DNA from: Periweissella cryptocerci
GTDB lineage: Bacteria > Bacillota > Bacilli > Lactobacillales > Lactobacillaceae
DNA length: 64,000 nucleotides
Assembly: GCF_004358325.1 (NCBI RefSeq)
Contig: NZ_CP037940.1
Location: forward strand, 2,294,001 to 2,358,000
Direction: 5' to 3'
The notes under the pieces were generated by a model. The model had not been told where the DNA came from and made no database searches. It saw only the letters and a program-made list of their open reading frames with translations. Of this stretch, positions 28,272-38,045 are shown one piece after another. Position 1 is the first letter of the stretch, and each line of letters starts with the position of its first letter. A program made the position numbers and the translations under genes.

Positions 28272-29195
28272 ATGACTGATAAGCGTTTAGCCGTGGAACT
28301 GCCCGGCATTACTTTAAAAAATCCAATTATGCCCGCAAGTGGAACGTTTGCTTTCGGGGTAGAGCATGAAAACGAATTTGATTTAAATTTGCTTGGTGCG
28401 CTGGTTACTAAGACGACAACGCTTGAACCACGTGAAGGCAATGCGTGGCCACAATATGCGCATGGGGTGGCATCAACGTTAAATGCCGTTGGCTTGCGGA
28501 ACCCTGGAGTTGAAGCGGTGCTTGACGAAAAGCTACCAGCACTCGCACAAAAATATCCCGACTTATCAGTGATTGCATCGATTGCGGGTGAAACACAAGC
28601 CGAATACGTTGAATTGGCTAAGCGGATTGCGACCGCGCCGAATGTCAAAGCGATTGAAGTTAACGTTTCATGTCCGAATGTCGACAAGGGTGGCATGGAG
28701 TTTGGCGTTGATCCAGTGGTCGTGTTTGAATTAACACAAAAGATCAAACGTGTGGTGGATTTACCAATCTATGTGAAGCTCTCACCAAATGTTACTAATA
28801 TTGCTCTTATCGCCAAAGCTGCCGAAGAAGGTGGCGCCGATGCACTGGTTCTAATTAATACCTTGATGTCAATGCGACTCGATTTGAACACACGCAAACC
28901 AGTCTTGGCAAACCGAACCGGTGGTTTGTCAGGCGAATCAGTTCACCCAATTGCGGTTCGCATGGTTGAGTTAGTTGCTAAGGCCGTCAAGATTCCGGTT
29001 ATCGGGGTGGGCGGCGTTTATACAACTGATGATGCATTAGAATTAATGATGGCCGGTGCAAGTGCGATTCAAGTTGGTACTGCCAATTATGATGATAATC
29101 AAACAATGCCCAACATTATCAGTGAACTGCCAGATGCACTGACTAAGTACGGGTTTGATAAAGTTACTGAAGTTACTAATTCGCTGGAGGGCTAA
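28272..29195 (+). CDS. pyrD: dihydroorotate dehydrogenase, class 1B catalytic subunit
   Basis: The flavin enzyme oxidises dihydroorotate to orotate. The N-terminus LAVELPGITLKNPIMPASGTF and the catalytic-Cys loop VNVSCPNVDKGGMEFG are typical of class 1B, which passes electrons to NAD through the PyrK iron-sulfur/FAD subunit. The FMN site is near GGVYTTDDALELMMAGASA. No pyrK is next to it here, although pyrK-pyrD pairs are common. The length of 307 residues is normal. An intercistronic gap of 160 bp separates it from carB. Confidence 0.93.
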   Translation: MTDKRLAVELPGITLKNPIMPASGTFAFGVEHENEFDLNLLGALVTKTTTLEPREGNAWPQYAHGVASTLNAVGLRNPGVEAVLDEKLPALAQKYPDLSVIASIAGETQAEYVELAKRIATAPNVKAIEVNVSCPNVDKGGMEFGVDPVVVFELTQKIKRVVDLPIYVKLSPNVTNIALIAKAAEEGGADALVLINTLMSMRLDLNTRKPVLANRTGGLSGESVHPIAVRMVELVAKAVKIPVIGVGGVYTTDDALELMMAGASAIQVGTANYDDNQTMPNIISELPDALTKYGFDKVTEVTNSLEG

Positions 29196-29196
29196 G

Positions 29197-29913
29197 ATGA
29201 AGCCGGTAATTATTGCGTTAGATTTTGAAAATGAACAACAAGCTTTCGCGTTCTTAAGTAAGCTTGATATGCCTGAAAAACCATACGTCAAAGTTGGCAT
29301 GGAATTATTTTACAGCGCCGGGCCTGCATTTGTCCGTGAATTAAAAGCCCAAGGATTTAAAATCTTTTTAGATGTCAAAATGTATGATATCCCAAATACG
29401 GTCGAACATGCGGCCTACCAAATTGGTCAACTGGGTGTGGACATTGTGACTGTGCATGCCGCGGGTGGAGCACGGATGATTGCGGGGGCTAAAAAAGGTT
29501 TACTAGCAGGTGCCAAAGCCGCTGGGTTTGCACAACCAACCTTACTAGCCATCACGCAACTAACTTCATTTTCTGAAGCTGAAATGCAAGTAACGCAATT
29601 AGTTAGTGTCAGTATGACAACTTCAGTCTTGTATCTAGCTAAACTAGCTCAGGCAGCCGGTGCTGATGGGGTCATTGCGTCTGCTTATGAAGCACGTAAA
29701 ATCCATGAGGCAACTAGCCCCGATTTCTTAGTTATTACCCCAGGGATTCGTTTAACGGGAGATGATGCGGGAGATCAAAGCCGGATTATGACCCCAGCCC
29801 AAGCGGCACTGGAAACTGCCGATGGAATCGTAGTTGGCCGGTCGATTACCAAGGCAACAGATGTCCATGTAGCATATAAACGCGTCCTTACTGAATTTAA
29901 CGGAGAAAAATAA
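29197..29913 (+). CDS. pyrF: orotidine 5'-phosphate decarboxylase
   Basis: PyrF decarboxylates OMP to UMP, the last pathway step. The short TIM barrel begins PVIIALDFENEQQA and has the catalytic charged network motif FLDVKMYDIPNTV, then VTVHAAGGARM and the phosphate-binding ITPGIRL. GGAGGG precedes the ATG at 29197, one base after the pyrD stop; the longer upstream frame overlaps pyrD. The length of 238 residues is typical. Confidence 0.96.
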   Translation: MKPVIIALDFENEQQAFAFLSKLDMPEKPYVKVGMELFYSAGPAFVRELKAQGFKIFLDVKMYDIPNTVEHAAYQIGQLGVDIVTVHAAGGARMIAGAKKGLLAGAKAAGFAQPTLLAITQLTSFSEAEMQVTQLVSVSMTTSVLYLAKLAQAAGADGVIASAYEARKIHEATSPDFLVITPGIRLTGDDAGDQSRIMTPAQAALETADGIVVGRSITKATDVHVAYKRVLTEFNGEK

Positions 29914-29914
29914 T

Positions 29915-30553
29915 ATGACAGAACAATCAATCGAAGCTCAAGTTGCGACTCAATTATTAGCGATTAAGGCAGTTAAGCTCCAACCTAAAGAACCATTCAC
30001 ATGGGCATCAGGCCTTAAAAGTCCCATCTATACTGACAATCGCGAAACAATCGGTTATCCAGCCGTGCGTAAATTAATTGCGCAAGGTTTAGCGGATTTA
30101 ATTAAGCGTGAATATCCAGATGTTGAAATTATTGGCGGTGTAGCAACTGCGGGGATTCCCCACGCTGCTTGGGTTGCCGATTTACTTGATTTACCCATGG
30201 TATACGTACGTTCAAAACCTAAAGATCATGGTGCAGGTCGGCAAATTGAAGGCCGCTTAGTTGATGGCAAGAAAATTGTCTTGATTGATGATTTGATTTC
30301 AACCGGTGGTTCAGTATTAGGTGGAGTTGAAGCTGCGCGTAAGGAAGGTGCTAACGTTTTGGGCGTTGTTTCAATCTTTACGTATGAATTACCAGCTGGC
30401 GATACAAACTTTGCCAATGCTGGTTTGCCATACAAGTCTTTGACAAATTATTCAACGCTCGTGGACGTGGCGAGCCAAGAAGGTTACATCAAAGAAGACG
30501 AAATGGCAACATTGCATGCGTGGAAACAAGACCCTGCTGCTTGGGGAAAATAA
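29915..30553 (+). CDS. pyrE: orotate phosphoribosyltransferase
   Basis: PyrE adds ribose phosphate from PRPP to orotate. It shows WASGLKSPIYTDNR, the lysine loop VRSKPKDHGAGRQIEG, and the PRPP-binding motif IVLIDDLISTGGSVL. The length of 212 residues is normal. It starts 1 bp after the pyrF stop with GGAG upstream. With pyrB, pyrC, carA, carB, pyrD and pyrF it completes UMP synthesis. Confidence 0.96.
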   Translation: MTEQSIEAQVATQLLAIKAVKLQPKEPFTWASGLKSPIYTDNRETIGYPAVRKLIAQGLADLIKREYPDVEIIGGVATAGIPHAAWVADLLDLPMVYVRSKPKDHGAGRQIEGRLVDGKKIVLIDDLISTGGSVLGGVEAARKEGANVLGVVSIFTYELPAGDTNFANAGLPYKSLTNYSTLVDVASQEGYIKEDEMATLHAWKQDPAAWGK

Positions 30554-30610
30554 ACTAGGCGCACGCAACTAGCTGGATTGATAAATACGTTATTATAAGG
30601 GGAAATGATT

Positions 30611-31030
30611 ATGAGCGAAAAATTTGCCGAATTTGTTAAAAATACTAATACAGTGGTGGTCTCATCAGCTGTAAATAACCAACCATCTAGCCGCATTATG
30701 CGTTTTGCAACACCAGTTGCAGGTGGTAATATCTGGTACGTTATCACAGCACCAACCGCGCCAAAAGCCACTGAGTTTGCCTCAAATGAAAAAGTTGCGG
30801 TAATTACGTTGCCAACTGAAAGTGGCGCGGTGATTTCTTCAAATACCACAACAATCAAATTATCAGACAAGTCAGTAGCAGATGTTAAAGAGCTCTTTGG
30901 TGAACAAATTCCGGGTTTCTTGGATATGATGCCGGAAGCCGTGTTACTTGCTGAAGTCGTTTATGAAATTACCTTTAAGTCTGCTAAGCTAGATACATGG
31001 ACTTCACACGAAATTGTTGAATTTGATTAG
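30611..31030 (+). CDS. pyridoxamine 5'-phosphate oxidase-like flavin protein
   Basis: The 139-residue protein resembles small split-barrel FMN-binding proteins of the PNPOx-like group (KNTNTVVVSSAVNNQPSSRIMRF, shown for the first 20 residues or so, then FASNEKVAVITLP). Such proteins reduce or bind flavins and are often of unknown substrate. AAGGGG at 30597-30602 fits the ATG at 30611 better than that at 30605. It lies between pyrE and a second pyrD, so a link to flavin redox in this operon is possible but unproven. Confidence 0.65.
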   Translation: MSEKFAEFVKNTNTVVVSSAVNNQPSSRIMRFATPVAGGNIWYVITAPTAPKATEFASNEKVAVITLPTESGAVISSNTTTIKLSDKSVADVKELFGEQIPGFLDMMPEAVLLAEVVYEITFKSAKLDTWTSHEIVEFD

Positions 31031-31081
31031 TCGATAATACTACGTAAAATTAGCCACTGAAGTATATACAAGGAGAATGTT

Positions 31082-32020
31082 ATGTCACAAGCATTACACG
31101 CTGAAATTGCCGGAATTAAGTTCGATGATATTTTCTTGAATGCATCAGGTGTTCACTGTCAAACGACGGCCGAATTAGATGAATTACTCGCAACCAAAGG
31201 TACCGGCGCGATTATCACTAAAAGTGCAACATCAGCTTACCGAGCCGGCAACCCTAGCCCACGGTTGAGCAAGATTCCTTTAGGCTCAATTAATTCGATG
31301 GGATTACCTAATGAAGGTTTAGATTATTACTTGGATTATGTGACAACTAAACAAGCGGACAAGCCAATGTTGTTGTCAGTTGCTGGGGTATCATACACAG
31401 AGAACCTTGATATTTTGCACAAGGTTCAAGACTCAAGCTTTATGGGTATTACGGAGTTGAACTTGTCATGCCCAAACGTACCAGGTAAACCCCAAACTGC
31501 GTATGATTTTGAAACGACCGAACGTTTGTTAACGGAAGTATTTGCATTCTTCACGAAGCCATTAGGCGTTAAAATGCCACCATACTTTGACATTGTACAT
31601 TTTGATGACATGGCCAAAATTTTGAACAAATTCCCATTGGCACACGTTAACACAATCAATTCGATTGGGAACGGATTATGGATTAACGAAGACACTGATA
31701 CCGTTGTAATTAAACCTAAGGGTGGGTTTGGTGGTATTGGTGGCGCATTGGCCAAGCCAACTGCTTTAGCCAACGTGCGCGCTTTCCGGCAACGACTCAA
31801 TCCTACTATCAAAATGATTGGTACTGGGGGGGTAGTTAATGGCCGCGACGTGTACGAACACATTTTATGTGGTGCAGATCTTGTTTCAGTGGGAACGCAA
31901 CTCCAATTTGAAGGACCAAGCATGTTTGCCCGCTTAGAACAAGAACTGTTAGCAATTATGGCGGAAAAAGGTTATACATCAGTTGACGATTTCCGTGGGC
32001 AATTAAAGATCATCGAATAA
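31082..32020 (+). CDS. pyrDA: dihydroorotate dehydrogenase, class 1A (fumarate-type)
   Basis: A second dihydroorotate dehydrogenase, closely resembling the class 1A enzyme of Lactococcus lactis. It has the N-terminal [15 protein letters not shown], the segment [19 protein letters not shown] and the catalytic-Cys loop [14 protein letters not shown]. Class 1A enzymes are cytosolic homodimers that pass electrons to fumarate and need no PyrK. The length of 312 residues is normal. AAGGAGAATG precedes the ATG. Its presence beside the class 1B gene gives two possible electron outlets for orotate formation. Confidence 0.94.
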   Translation: MSQALHAEIAGIKFDDIFLNASGVHCQTTAELDELLATKGTGAIITKSATSAYRAGNPSPRLSKIPLGSINSMGLPNEGLDYYLDYVTTKQADKPMLLSVAGVSYTENLDILHKVQDSSFMGITELNLSCPNVPGKPQTAYDFETTERLLTEVFAFFTKPLGVKMPPYFDIVHFDDMAKILNKFPLAHVNTINSIGNGLWINEDTDTVVIKPKGGFGGIGGALAKPTALANVRAFRQRLNPTIKMIGTGGVVNGRDVYEHILCGADLVSVGTQLQFEGPSMFARLEQELLAIMAEKGYTSVDDFRGQLKIIE

Positions 32021-32081
32021 TCCGTTCGTACGGTTACCCGGCTGTGGCGGCAAGTTATGCGGGCTAAAAAATAGTTTGCGC

Positions 32082-32110
32082 TTGCACAAAGTCGGATTAC
32101 GTGCTTTAAT
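32082..32110 (+). promoter_or_regulatory. thrS leader promoter
   Basis: TTGCAC (32082-32087) and TTTAAT (32105-32110) with a 17-bp spacer. The transcript would start at about 32117, giving a leader of about 330 bases that contains the T-box. Confidence 0.65.
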
Positions 32111-32116
32111 TAGAGA

Positions 32117-32370
32117 CATAAATTAATGATCAAGACACCGGCATTAGGTGGCACATCACAGAGAATGTGAGTCTTAGCTGTGAACTCACTGTTGTGTACC
32201 TAATGTTGACTAACTTGTAAAATGGCATAGTGAACTATGTCCGGTTCGTCACCGTTATTCAACGTTCGAGGTGTTAACCAATTATTTGGCTAACACGAAT
32301 ACAAGGTGGTACCACGTTTGTAAATGACGTCCTTCATCGCACATTTTTGTGTGCGGTGGGGGATTTTTTG
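32117..32370 (+). promoter_or_regulatory. T-box riboswitch controlling thrS
   Basis: T-box leaders sense uncharged tRNA and prevent termination. The T-box itself is AAGGTGGTACCACG at 32303-32316. Stem I begins near GGCATTAGGT (32149-32158), pairing with ACCTAATG (32198-32205), and has GAGAATGTGAG in its upper part. The terminator pairs CCTTCATCGCACA with GTGTGCGGTGGGGG and T6 (32331-32368). Threonine specificity follows from the downstream gene; I could not fix the specifier codon with confidence. Confidence 0.9.
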
Positions 32371-32449
32371 TTTACCTACAACATGACGTGGGGTGCTGGA
32401 TTATTAATCATCATAACTATATTTAAAAATTTGAAGGAGTATTTAGCAT

Positions 32450-34402
32450 ATGGCAGAAATTAACATTACTTTCCCAGATGGTTCAGTTAAGCAATTTGAA
32501 GCAGGCATCACGACAAATGAAATTGCTAAGAGTATCTCAACTTCATTAGCTAAGAAATCAGTTGCTGGTAAGTTTAACGACAAGTACGTTGGCTTGAACG
32601 AAGGTATTGAAAGCGATGGTTCACTTGAAATCATCACTAAGGATTCAGAAGAATCACTCGAAATCTTGCGGCACTCAGCTGCCCACTTGTTGGCGCAAGC
32701 TTTGAAGCGTCTCCACCCAGATACGCACTTTGGCGTTGGTCCAGCGATTGAACATGGCTTCTACTACGATACTGATCGTCCTGCTGGTCAAGTTTCTGTT
32801 GATGAATTCCCCGCAATTGAAGCAGAAATGAAGAAAATTGTGAAAGAAGACTTGCCTATCGAAGGCCGTGAAATGTCACGTGCCGAAGCGTTGGAATTCT
32901 TTGCTAGCGATCCTTATAAAGTTGAATTGATTACGGACTTGCCAGAAGACGAAGTTATCACAGCCTACACACAAGGTGAATTCACTGACTTATGTCGTGG
33001 TGGTCACGTACCATCAACTGGTATGATTAAAAACTTCAAGTTGACTTCTGTTGCCGGTGCTTACTGGCGTGGTAAGTCATCAAACCCAATGATGCAACGG
33101 ATCTACGGAACTGCCTTCTGGAAGGCTGCTGATGTGGAAGCTGAATTAGCTCGTCGTGAAGACGCTAAGGAACGTGACCACCGTAAGATTGGTAAGGACT
33201 TAGACTTGTTCTTCACTTCTGCCGAAGTCGGTGCCGGTTTGCCAGTTTGGATGCCAAATGGTGCAACTATCCGTCGTACTTTGGAACGTTATATTGTTGA
33301 CAAGGAACTCCAACACGGTTACCAACACGTGTATACACCAATCATGTCTAACTTGAACTTGTACAAGCAATCAGGTCACTGGGATCACTATCATGATGAT
33401 ATGTTCCCACCAATGGACATGGGGGATGGCGAATTCCTTGAATTGCGTCCAATGAACTGCCCATCACACATTCAAGTTTACAAGCACCACGTCCACTCAT
33501 ACCGTGAATTGCCAATTCGGATTGCCGAAATTGGTATGATGCACCGTTATGAAAAATCAGGTGCCTTGACTGGTTTGTCACGTGTCCGTGAAATGTCATT
33601 GAACGATGGACACACTTTCGTGACACTTGACCAAGTCGAAGAAGAATTCAAGTCAATCTTGAAGTTGATGGTTGAAGTTTACCGCGACTTTAACATTACT
33701 GATTACCGTTTCCGTCTTTCATACCGTGATCCTGAAAACACTGAAAAGTACTTTGAAGATGACGAAATGTGGAACCGAAGCCAAAAGATGTTGAAGACAG
33801 CCATGGATGACATGGGGCTTGAATACTTTGAAGCAGAAGGCGAAGCTGCTTTCTACGGTCCTAAGCTTGACGTTCAAATCAAGACAGCCTTGGGTGGTGA
33901 AGAAACTTTATCAACAATCCAACTTGACTTCTTGTTACCTGAAAAGTTCGATCTTACTTATGTTGGTGAAGATGGTCAAAACACGCACCGTCCAGTTATG
34001 ATTCACCGTGGTTTGATTTCAACGATGGAACGTTTCACTGCCTACCTTACTGAATTGTACAAGGGGGCGTTCCCAACTTGGTTGGCACCTAAGCAAGCAG
34101 TTATCATTCCAGTTAACAACGAAGCTCACGGCGAATACGCTGATGAAATTTTGCGTAAGCTCCAAGTTATGAATGTCCGTGCAACTGTGGATACGCGTAA
34201 TGAAAAGATGGGTTACTTGATTCGTGACGCCCAAACAAGTAAGGTTCCATATATCTTGGTTGTTGGTGATCAAGAAAAGAACAATGGCGAAGTTGCAGTC
34301 CGTCTTCACGGTGAAGACAACACAACTTCAATGAAGTCAGCTGATTTCTTCGACACTATCTTAACTGATATTGCGAACTACTCACGTCCAGTTGAAAAAT
34401 AA
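32450..34402 (+). CDS. thrS: threonyl-tRNA synthetase
   Basis: ThrS charges tRNA-Thr and edits mischarged serine. In order: a TGS domain ([20 protein letters not shown], about residues 3-60), an editing domain with [11 protein letters not shown] and the metal motif region DLCRGGHVP, the class II catalytic core ([24 protein letters not shown]) and an anticodon-binding domain from about residue 545. The zinc ligands Cys and two His of the core are present. The length of 650 residues is normal. Expression is governed by the T-box upstream. Confidence 0.98.
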   Translation: MAEINITFPDGSVKQFEAGITTNEIAKSISTSLAKKSVAGKFNDKYVGLNEGIESDGSLEIITKDSEESLEILRHSAAHLLAQALKRLHPDTHFGVGPAIEHGFYYDTDRPAGQVSVDEFPAIEAEMKKIVKEDLPIEGREMSRAEALEFFASDPYKVELITDLPEDEVITAYTQGEFTDLCRGGHVPSTGMIKNFKLTSVAGAYWRGKSSNPMMQRIYGTAFWKAADVEAELARREDAKERDHRKIGKDLDLFFTSAEVGAGLPVWMPNGATIRRTLERYIVDKELQHGYQHVYTPIMSNLNLYKQSGHWDHYHDDMFPPMDMGDGEFLELRPMNCPSHIQVYKHHVHSYRELPIRIAEIGMMHRYEKSGALTGLSRVREMSLNDGHTFVTLDQVEEEFKSILKLMVEVYRDFNITDYRFRLSYRDPENTEKYFEDDEMWNRSQKMLKTAMDDMGLEYFEAEGEAAFYGPKLDVQIKTALGGEETLSTIQLDFLLPEKFDLTYVGEDGQNTHRPVMIHRGLISTMERFTAYLTELYKGAFPTWLAPKQAVIIPVNNEAHGEYADEILRKLQVMNVRATVDTRNEKMGYLIRDAQTSKVPYILVVGDQEKNNGEVAVRLHGEDNTTSMKSADFFDTILTDIANYSRPVEK

Positions 34403-34411
34403 TTAATAAGC

Positions 34412-34445
34412 AATAGACCTGATTTCGCGTCAGGTCTATTTTTGT
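34412..34445 (+). terminator. thrS terminator
   Basis: AATAGACCTGA pairs perfectly with TCAGGTCTATT around a 7-base loop and runs into T5. Repeat copy E begins 25 bp later. Confidence 0.9.
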
Positions 34446-34469
34446 ATTTAAGTGAATTACCGAGCCTTG

Positions 34470-35030
34470 TTTCGTCTAACGTGGAATTTATAAAATGTGA
34501 CGAGATGTATGATGCCACTGTGTGCCTGAAAATCACATTGTGCACCGAAATGGAAGCACATGCCCAAGCCGCTTGCTTATGCCTGAGGTACGGCAACGCA
34601 AAACATTCCAGCAGTTTGTTTGCAACAAACAACTGAATCTAATCAAAACCCGATTAGATTAGCCTTCCAGGCTGAATGTCTGTCTTGGGCAATTCGGGAT
34701 AGCTGGCAGTCTAATGGCTAAAGCCAAAAGACTGCTCACATTTGTAGCTACGCTGGACAAATAAGGCCCGATTGGCTCTACCCACAGCGACAAACGTGAC
34801 ACGTGGTGTCACGTTCGTCCCATTTCGGTGTAAAGCCTGCCGGCCACAAAGTGATTTCCAGCCACTCCGCTAGATAAGCGTGGAATTATTGATTACCGCG
34901 AAATCTGCAGCGACAAGGATTACGGCATATGACTAGTCAGACTGCCTGCTCAAACTAACTAAGAGACTGGTTCCAGCCTCGTAGTGGGAATCAATCTGAG
35001 ACACATATCCAAATTCCACGCTAGAAAAAT
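34470..35030 (+). repeat. structured intergenic repeat, copy E (long form)
   Basis: This is the longest copy, 561 bp. The inverted ends TTTCGTCTAACGTGGAATTT and AAATTCCACGCTAGAAAAAT match at 14 of the inner 16 bases. The long stem joins 34522-34542 to 34845-34865, with AAATCAC/GTGATTT where copy A has AAATTAC/GTAATTT. Extra hairpins lie inside: 34612-34635, 34636-34660 (AATCTAATC with GATTAGATT), their closing stem 34604-34612/34671-34678, GCAGTCT with AGACTGC (34706-34712, 34729-34735), and AACGTGACAC with GTGTCACGTT (34793-34815). No credible gene lies in it. The stretch 35031-35307 up to the next gene holds only a TATAAT at about 35247. Confidence 0.85.
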
Positions 35031-35307
35031 TTTAGCCTTTTTGTGTTTATCGTCATCAATGCATTTCTTATCGTTGTCATAAGCGATTTATCTATCCGTG
35101 CAAATAATTGAAAATAATGCGCCTGTTTTTAAAATGAATCAATTTACGCAAGTGGTAAAACTATTGTTGCAATAACTATTAGGTGTTGAGCGTTGTCCAA
35201 AATAAAAGGCCCGTAAGTTAACTGCTGTTCGTAAGAAGTCTACGCTATAATAGATTTTGTTAAGTAGGGGAGCAAAATAATAGTTAATTGAAGCAGGAGG
35301 ACGGAAA

Positions 35308-35667
35308 ATGTTTACTTTAAATTTTGATGATAATGCAGTTGCACGGTTAGAAAAGTATTTTAATGACGACTATACAGTACTAATGGATTTCGACGATGGA
35401 GTTGGTCCGTTTACAGAACACGGTGCGTCATGCACGCTTGACGTGGCTTTTCGGATTATCATTGTTGCTAAAGATACTGATATCAAGGATTACCAACAAG
35501 TTATTAACACTAACTTGGGACCGATGCTTGGTAAGGAATATGCTAATTATGCATTAAATGATGTTATGAAAATCACTTTACAACCAACTTTTAACCGTTG
35601 GGAATTGAAGGGTGAGAGCGAAACCATTGATCCTGCACTACAAATCGTGACTAAATACGTGGCCTAG
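35308..35667 (+). CDS. iron-sulfur cluster biosynthesis (HesB-like) family protein
   Basis: The 119-residue protein has the pattern of the short Fe-S biosynthesis family proteins common in lactobacilli: VLMDFDDGVGPF, a conserved CTLDVAFRIIIV block and NLGPMLGKEY. It has only one Cys (in HGASCTLD), so the three-Cys cluster site of true A-type carriers is absent. The biochemical role is unknown. AGGAGG precedes the ATG. It is monocistronic, with a TATAAT promoter element at about 35247. Confidence 0.7.
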   Translation: MFTLNFDDNAVARLEKYFNDDYTVLMDFDDGVGPFTEHGASCTLDVAFRIIIVAKDTDIKDYQQVINTNLGPMLGKEYANYALNDVMKITLQPTFNRWELKGESETIDPALQIVTKYVA

Positions 35668-35676
35668 CCGCAAAAT

Positions 35677-35766
35677 AAAACGAGTTTTCGGCGAACCACG
35701 AGGTCTCCAAGGTAGTTAGATTTTGGCTAACTTACTTGAAGACCTGTCACTGAAAACTCGTTTTTG
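35677..35766. terminator. long bidirectional terminator
   Basis: A hairpin of about 90 bases separates two convergent genes. The outer arms AAAACGAGTTTTC and GAAAACTCGTTTT pair perfectly, and inner arms AGGTCT/AGACCT, CAAG/CTTG and GTTAG/CTAAC extend it. T-runs at one end and A-runs at the other allow action on both strands. Confidence 0.85.
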
Positions 35767-35767
35767 T

Positions 35768-36883
35768 TTATTTAAGTTGAATGGCAAGTGGGCGGGTGCG
35801 TTCAATATTGACTAATTGCAAATCAATGAGTTGATTGACGGCTTTGGTCACCGTTGGGGCACTTGTGCCGGTTAACCGCACGAGGCTTTTGATGTCAAAA
35901 ACTAAATTTGCTGGTCCAAAAATGCTAGCAATTGCAAGTTTGGTATAGATAGTTTCTGGTAGCGCGGTTAACGTGAGTGGGGCAGTTGGTTGTGGATATG
36001 CGCTTTTATTTTTAAGTTGGGCTAGTTGTTGGGCTTGTGCTTGTACAACGCCGGTTAAAAAGGTTGTGACAAATTCAGTGAGCTCATGTTCATTAGGCCC
36101 CCGATTAGCTAGCTGGAATTCGGTTTCGAGTTGGTCATAAACACTTGTAAGTGCTTGTGCCACCGATAATGCAGTAATTGAATCTGTGATTTGACCAAGT
36201 TGATTAGCGATAATCAGCCTACCAGTTAAACAGTTACCATCATAAAAAGGGCGGACTTGTTCGTATAGGTAGTAGGTCATGGCTAGGTTTATTAAGGGAT
36301 TAGCTTGTGCCGCGGTTTGGCTAAACGCACCAATGTGATTTAAATCATCAGTAATATCAGTAGCGCGGGCACCGACATTGCTAAAACTGTGCGCATCGGT
36401 TAGTCCTGGCCAGAGCTGGCGAAATTGTTGGCTACCAAGTTCGCTAACCATTTGCATGCTAGCTAATTGGCGGTATAATTGGTAAACTTCTGGCGCTGCG
36501 GTAAAATTACGGAAATGACCATCACTAATTTCACGTAAGCGCATGCGCAGACCTGGGAATTGACGTGGATCTAAATCAGTCGACAATGCAAATTGACGAT
36601 CGTATTCCGTATCTTGACAGGCTAATAAAAACATTTGCTGGGCAAATGAATCTAAACTTGTTAATAATCGTTGTAGTTGAGCTGATTGAATAAAGATTTG
36701 AGCACTCAAGGCTTGAAGTTGTTGTGTTGGCACTACAAAAACTAAGTTGCTTGAAGCCCCAATCATTTCAACTAGGGTCGAAGTAGTAGCCGTGCTAATA
36801 GTTCCAGGCATTTGTTGCCGCCTTAGTAACTCGTCTTGGCGGTGCTGGGTATCGGTAATCGCAGCTAAGCGTTGATATTCCAT
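35768..36883 (-). CDS. Fic-domain protein with degenerate active site
   Basis: The 371-residue protein has the layout of SoFic-like Fic proteins: an N-terminal helical region, a Fic core at about residues 150-270, and a C-terminal winged helix (SLVRLTGTSAPTVTKAVNQL). The Fic motif HxFx(D/E)GNGRxxR reads VRPFYDGNCLTGRL. The catalytic His is Arg, and GNGR is GNCL, so AMP transfer by the usual mechanism seems unlikely. AAGGGGGTT precedes the ATG. It could be a pseudoenzyme or a DNA-binding regulator. The frame is intact, so it is not simply decaying. Confidence 0.8.
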   Translation of the reverse strand: MEYQRLAAITDTQHRQDELLRRQQMPGTISTATTSTLVEMIGASSNLVFVVPTQQLQALSAQIFIQSAQLQRLLTSLDSFAQQMFLLACQDTEYDRQFALSTDLDPRQFPGLRMRLREISDGHFRNFTAAPEVYQLYRQLASMQMVSELGSQQFRQLWPGLTDAHSFSNVGARATDITDDLNHIGAFSQTAAQANPLINLAMTYYLYEQVRPFYDGNCLTGRLIIANQLGQITDSITALSVAQALTSVYDQLETEFQLANRGPNEHELTEFVTTFLTGVVQAQAQQLAQLKNKSAYPQPTAPLTLTALPETIYTKLAIASIFGPANLVFDIKSLVRLTGTSAPTVTKAVNQLIDLQLVNIERTRPLAIQLK

Positions 36884-37023
36884 AATTTTTAACCCCCTTA
36901 TTTAAATGTTTGCACTAAGTGTAAAATATCTTAGTGCTTTGAGCAAGGGAAGTTTAAGCGTTGCGAATCTAGATGGGGCTATTTGAATCTCTCAATCCAA
37001 AGAAATTAAGAAGGAGCAATAAA

Positions 37024-37458
37024 ATGGTAGAAAATAAAGATGAACTAATTCAAGGCCTGACACCTGAAAGTTATCGCGTCACGCAAGAAAAGGGCACCGA
37101 AGCGCCTTTTGTAAATCAATACGATAACTTCTTTGAGTCGGGAATTTACGTTGATATTGTGGGTGGTCAGCCACTCTTTTCTTCAGCAGCTAAATATGAT
37201 TCTGGCTGTGGTTGGCCAGCATTTACCAAACCAATCAATAATCGGGAGGTTGCCGAACACCGGGATCAATCATTTGGTATGGAACGCACGGAAGTGACTA
37301 GTCGCGATGCACAAAGTCATTTAGGCCACGTTTTCACGGATGGGCCACTTGACCAAGGCGGTTTGCGCTACTGTATTAATTCTGCTGCACTGCGTTTTAT
37401 TCCGAAGGCAGATATGGTTGCTGAAGGTTATGGCGCCTACCTCGATCAAGTTGAATAA
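37024..37458 (+). CDS. msrB: peptide-methionine (R)-S-oxide reductase
   Basis: MsrB repairs oxidised methionine of the R epimer. The fold is marked by [30 protein letters not shown] (shown in part: SGCGWPAF), [11 protein letters not shown] and the catalytic-Cys motif [11 protein letters not shown]. The two CxxC zinc motifs found in many MsrB proteins are absent. GAAGGAG precedes the ATG at 37024, chosen over a longer frame from 36973. The length is 144 residues. Confidence 0.94.
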   Translation: MVENKDELIQGLTPESYRVTQEKGTEAPFVNQYDNFFESGIYVDIVGGQPLFSSAAKYDSGCGWPAFTKPINNREVAEHRDQSFGMERTEVTSRDAQSHLGHVFTDGPLDQGGLRYCINSAALRFIPKADMVAEGYGAYLDQVE

Positions 37459-37474
37459 TTTAATAGTAAAGATA

Positions 37475-37520
37475 AAGCGGTCAACGATACTCTCTGGTAT
37501 CATTGGCCGCTATTATTTTG
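37475..37520 (+). terminator. msrB terminator
   Basis: AGCGGTCAACGATAC pairs with GTATCATTGGCCGCT with few mismatches around a short loop, followed by TATTATTTTG. The T-run is interrupted. Confidence 0.7.
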
Positions 37521-37595
37521 TTGAAATGTGTGAGTTTTGGACGTCCGGGGTGCCTGTTACCCAACTTATCAGTTACAATAAAGGTAACAAAAAAA

Positions 37596-37931
37596 TTATG
37601 CCGTCCAGCGAATATGGCGAATGTGTTCAGGCATGATAGGACTGGCAACACGACTAAAAGCTGATTGCAAAACTAATTGACCATCAGGTTGCTGAATTAA
37701 ATAACCAGTTTGTTCGTGAATTTCTTCGGAATAAAAAGAATCGTTTGTCTGGACGGTAACCGTTGCGTGACCGTTTAAGGCCAGTTCTAAAAAATCAATA
37801 ATCTGAAAAGCAGGCATTTGGTTATAGCGATGGATTCGTTTTTTGCGGGCAGGAATGTTCAAAATACGTTTGAAATTCTTCAGATTATTAAAAAATGGGT
37901 TGGTGCTGTTAGTGTAAGTATATTCTTGCAT
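37596..37931 (-). CDS. hypothetical protein
   Basis: I do not recognise this 111-residue protein. It has a basic middle (IPARKKRIHRYNQ) and a predicted alpha/beta region without membrane segments. AGAAGG precedes the ATG at 37931, chosen over a longer frame from 37979. It is divergent from the patatin-like gene, with about 115 bp between them. Confidence 0.6.
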   Translation of the reverse strand: MQEYTYTNSTNPFFNNLKNFKRILNIPARKKRIHRYNQMPAFQIIDFLELALNGHATVTVQTNDSFYSEEIHEQTGYLIQQPDGQLVLQSAFSRVASPIMPEHIRHIRWTA

Positions 37932-38045
37932 GAGGATGACCTTCTTCCATTTAACATGTCTGTTCGTAATTAAGAACATTCGTTTGATTAACTACAGTAT
38001 ACGAACAATTGTTTTAAAAAGCAAACGTAAAAGTGAGGTTGTTTT

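Noticed and set aside
34442..34636. Open frames of 64 and 84 codons in repeat copy E
   Set aside because: They overlap inverted repeats, are not kept in other copies and lack ribosome sites.
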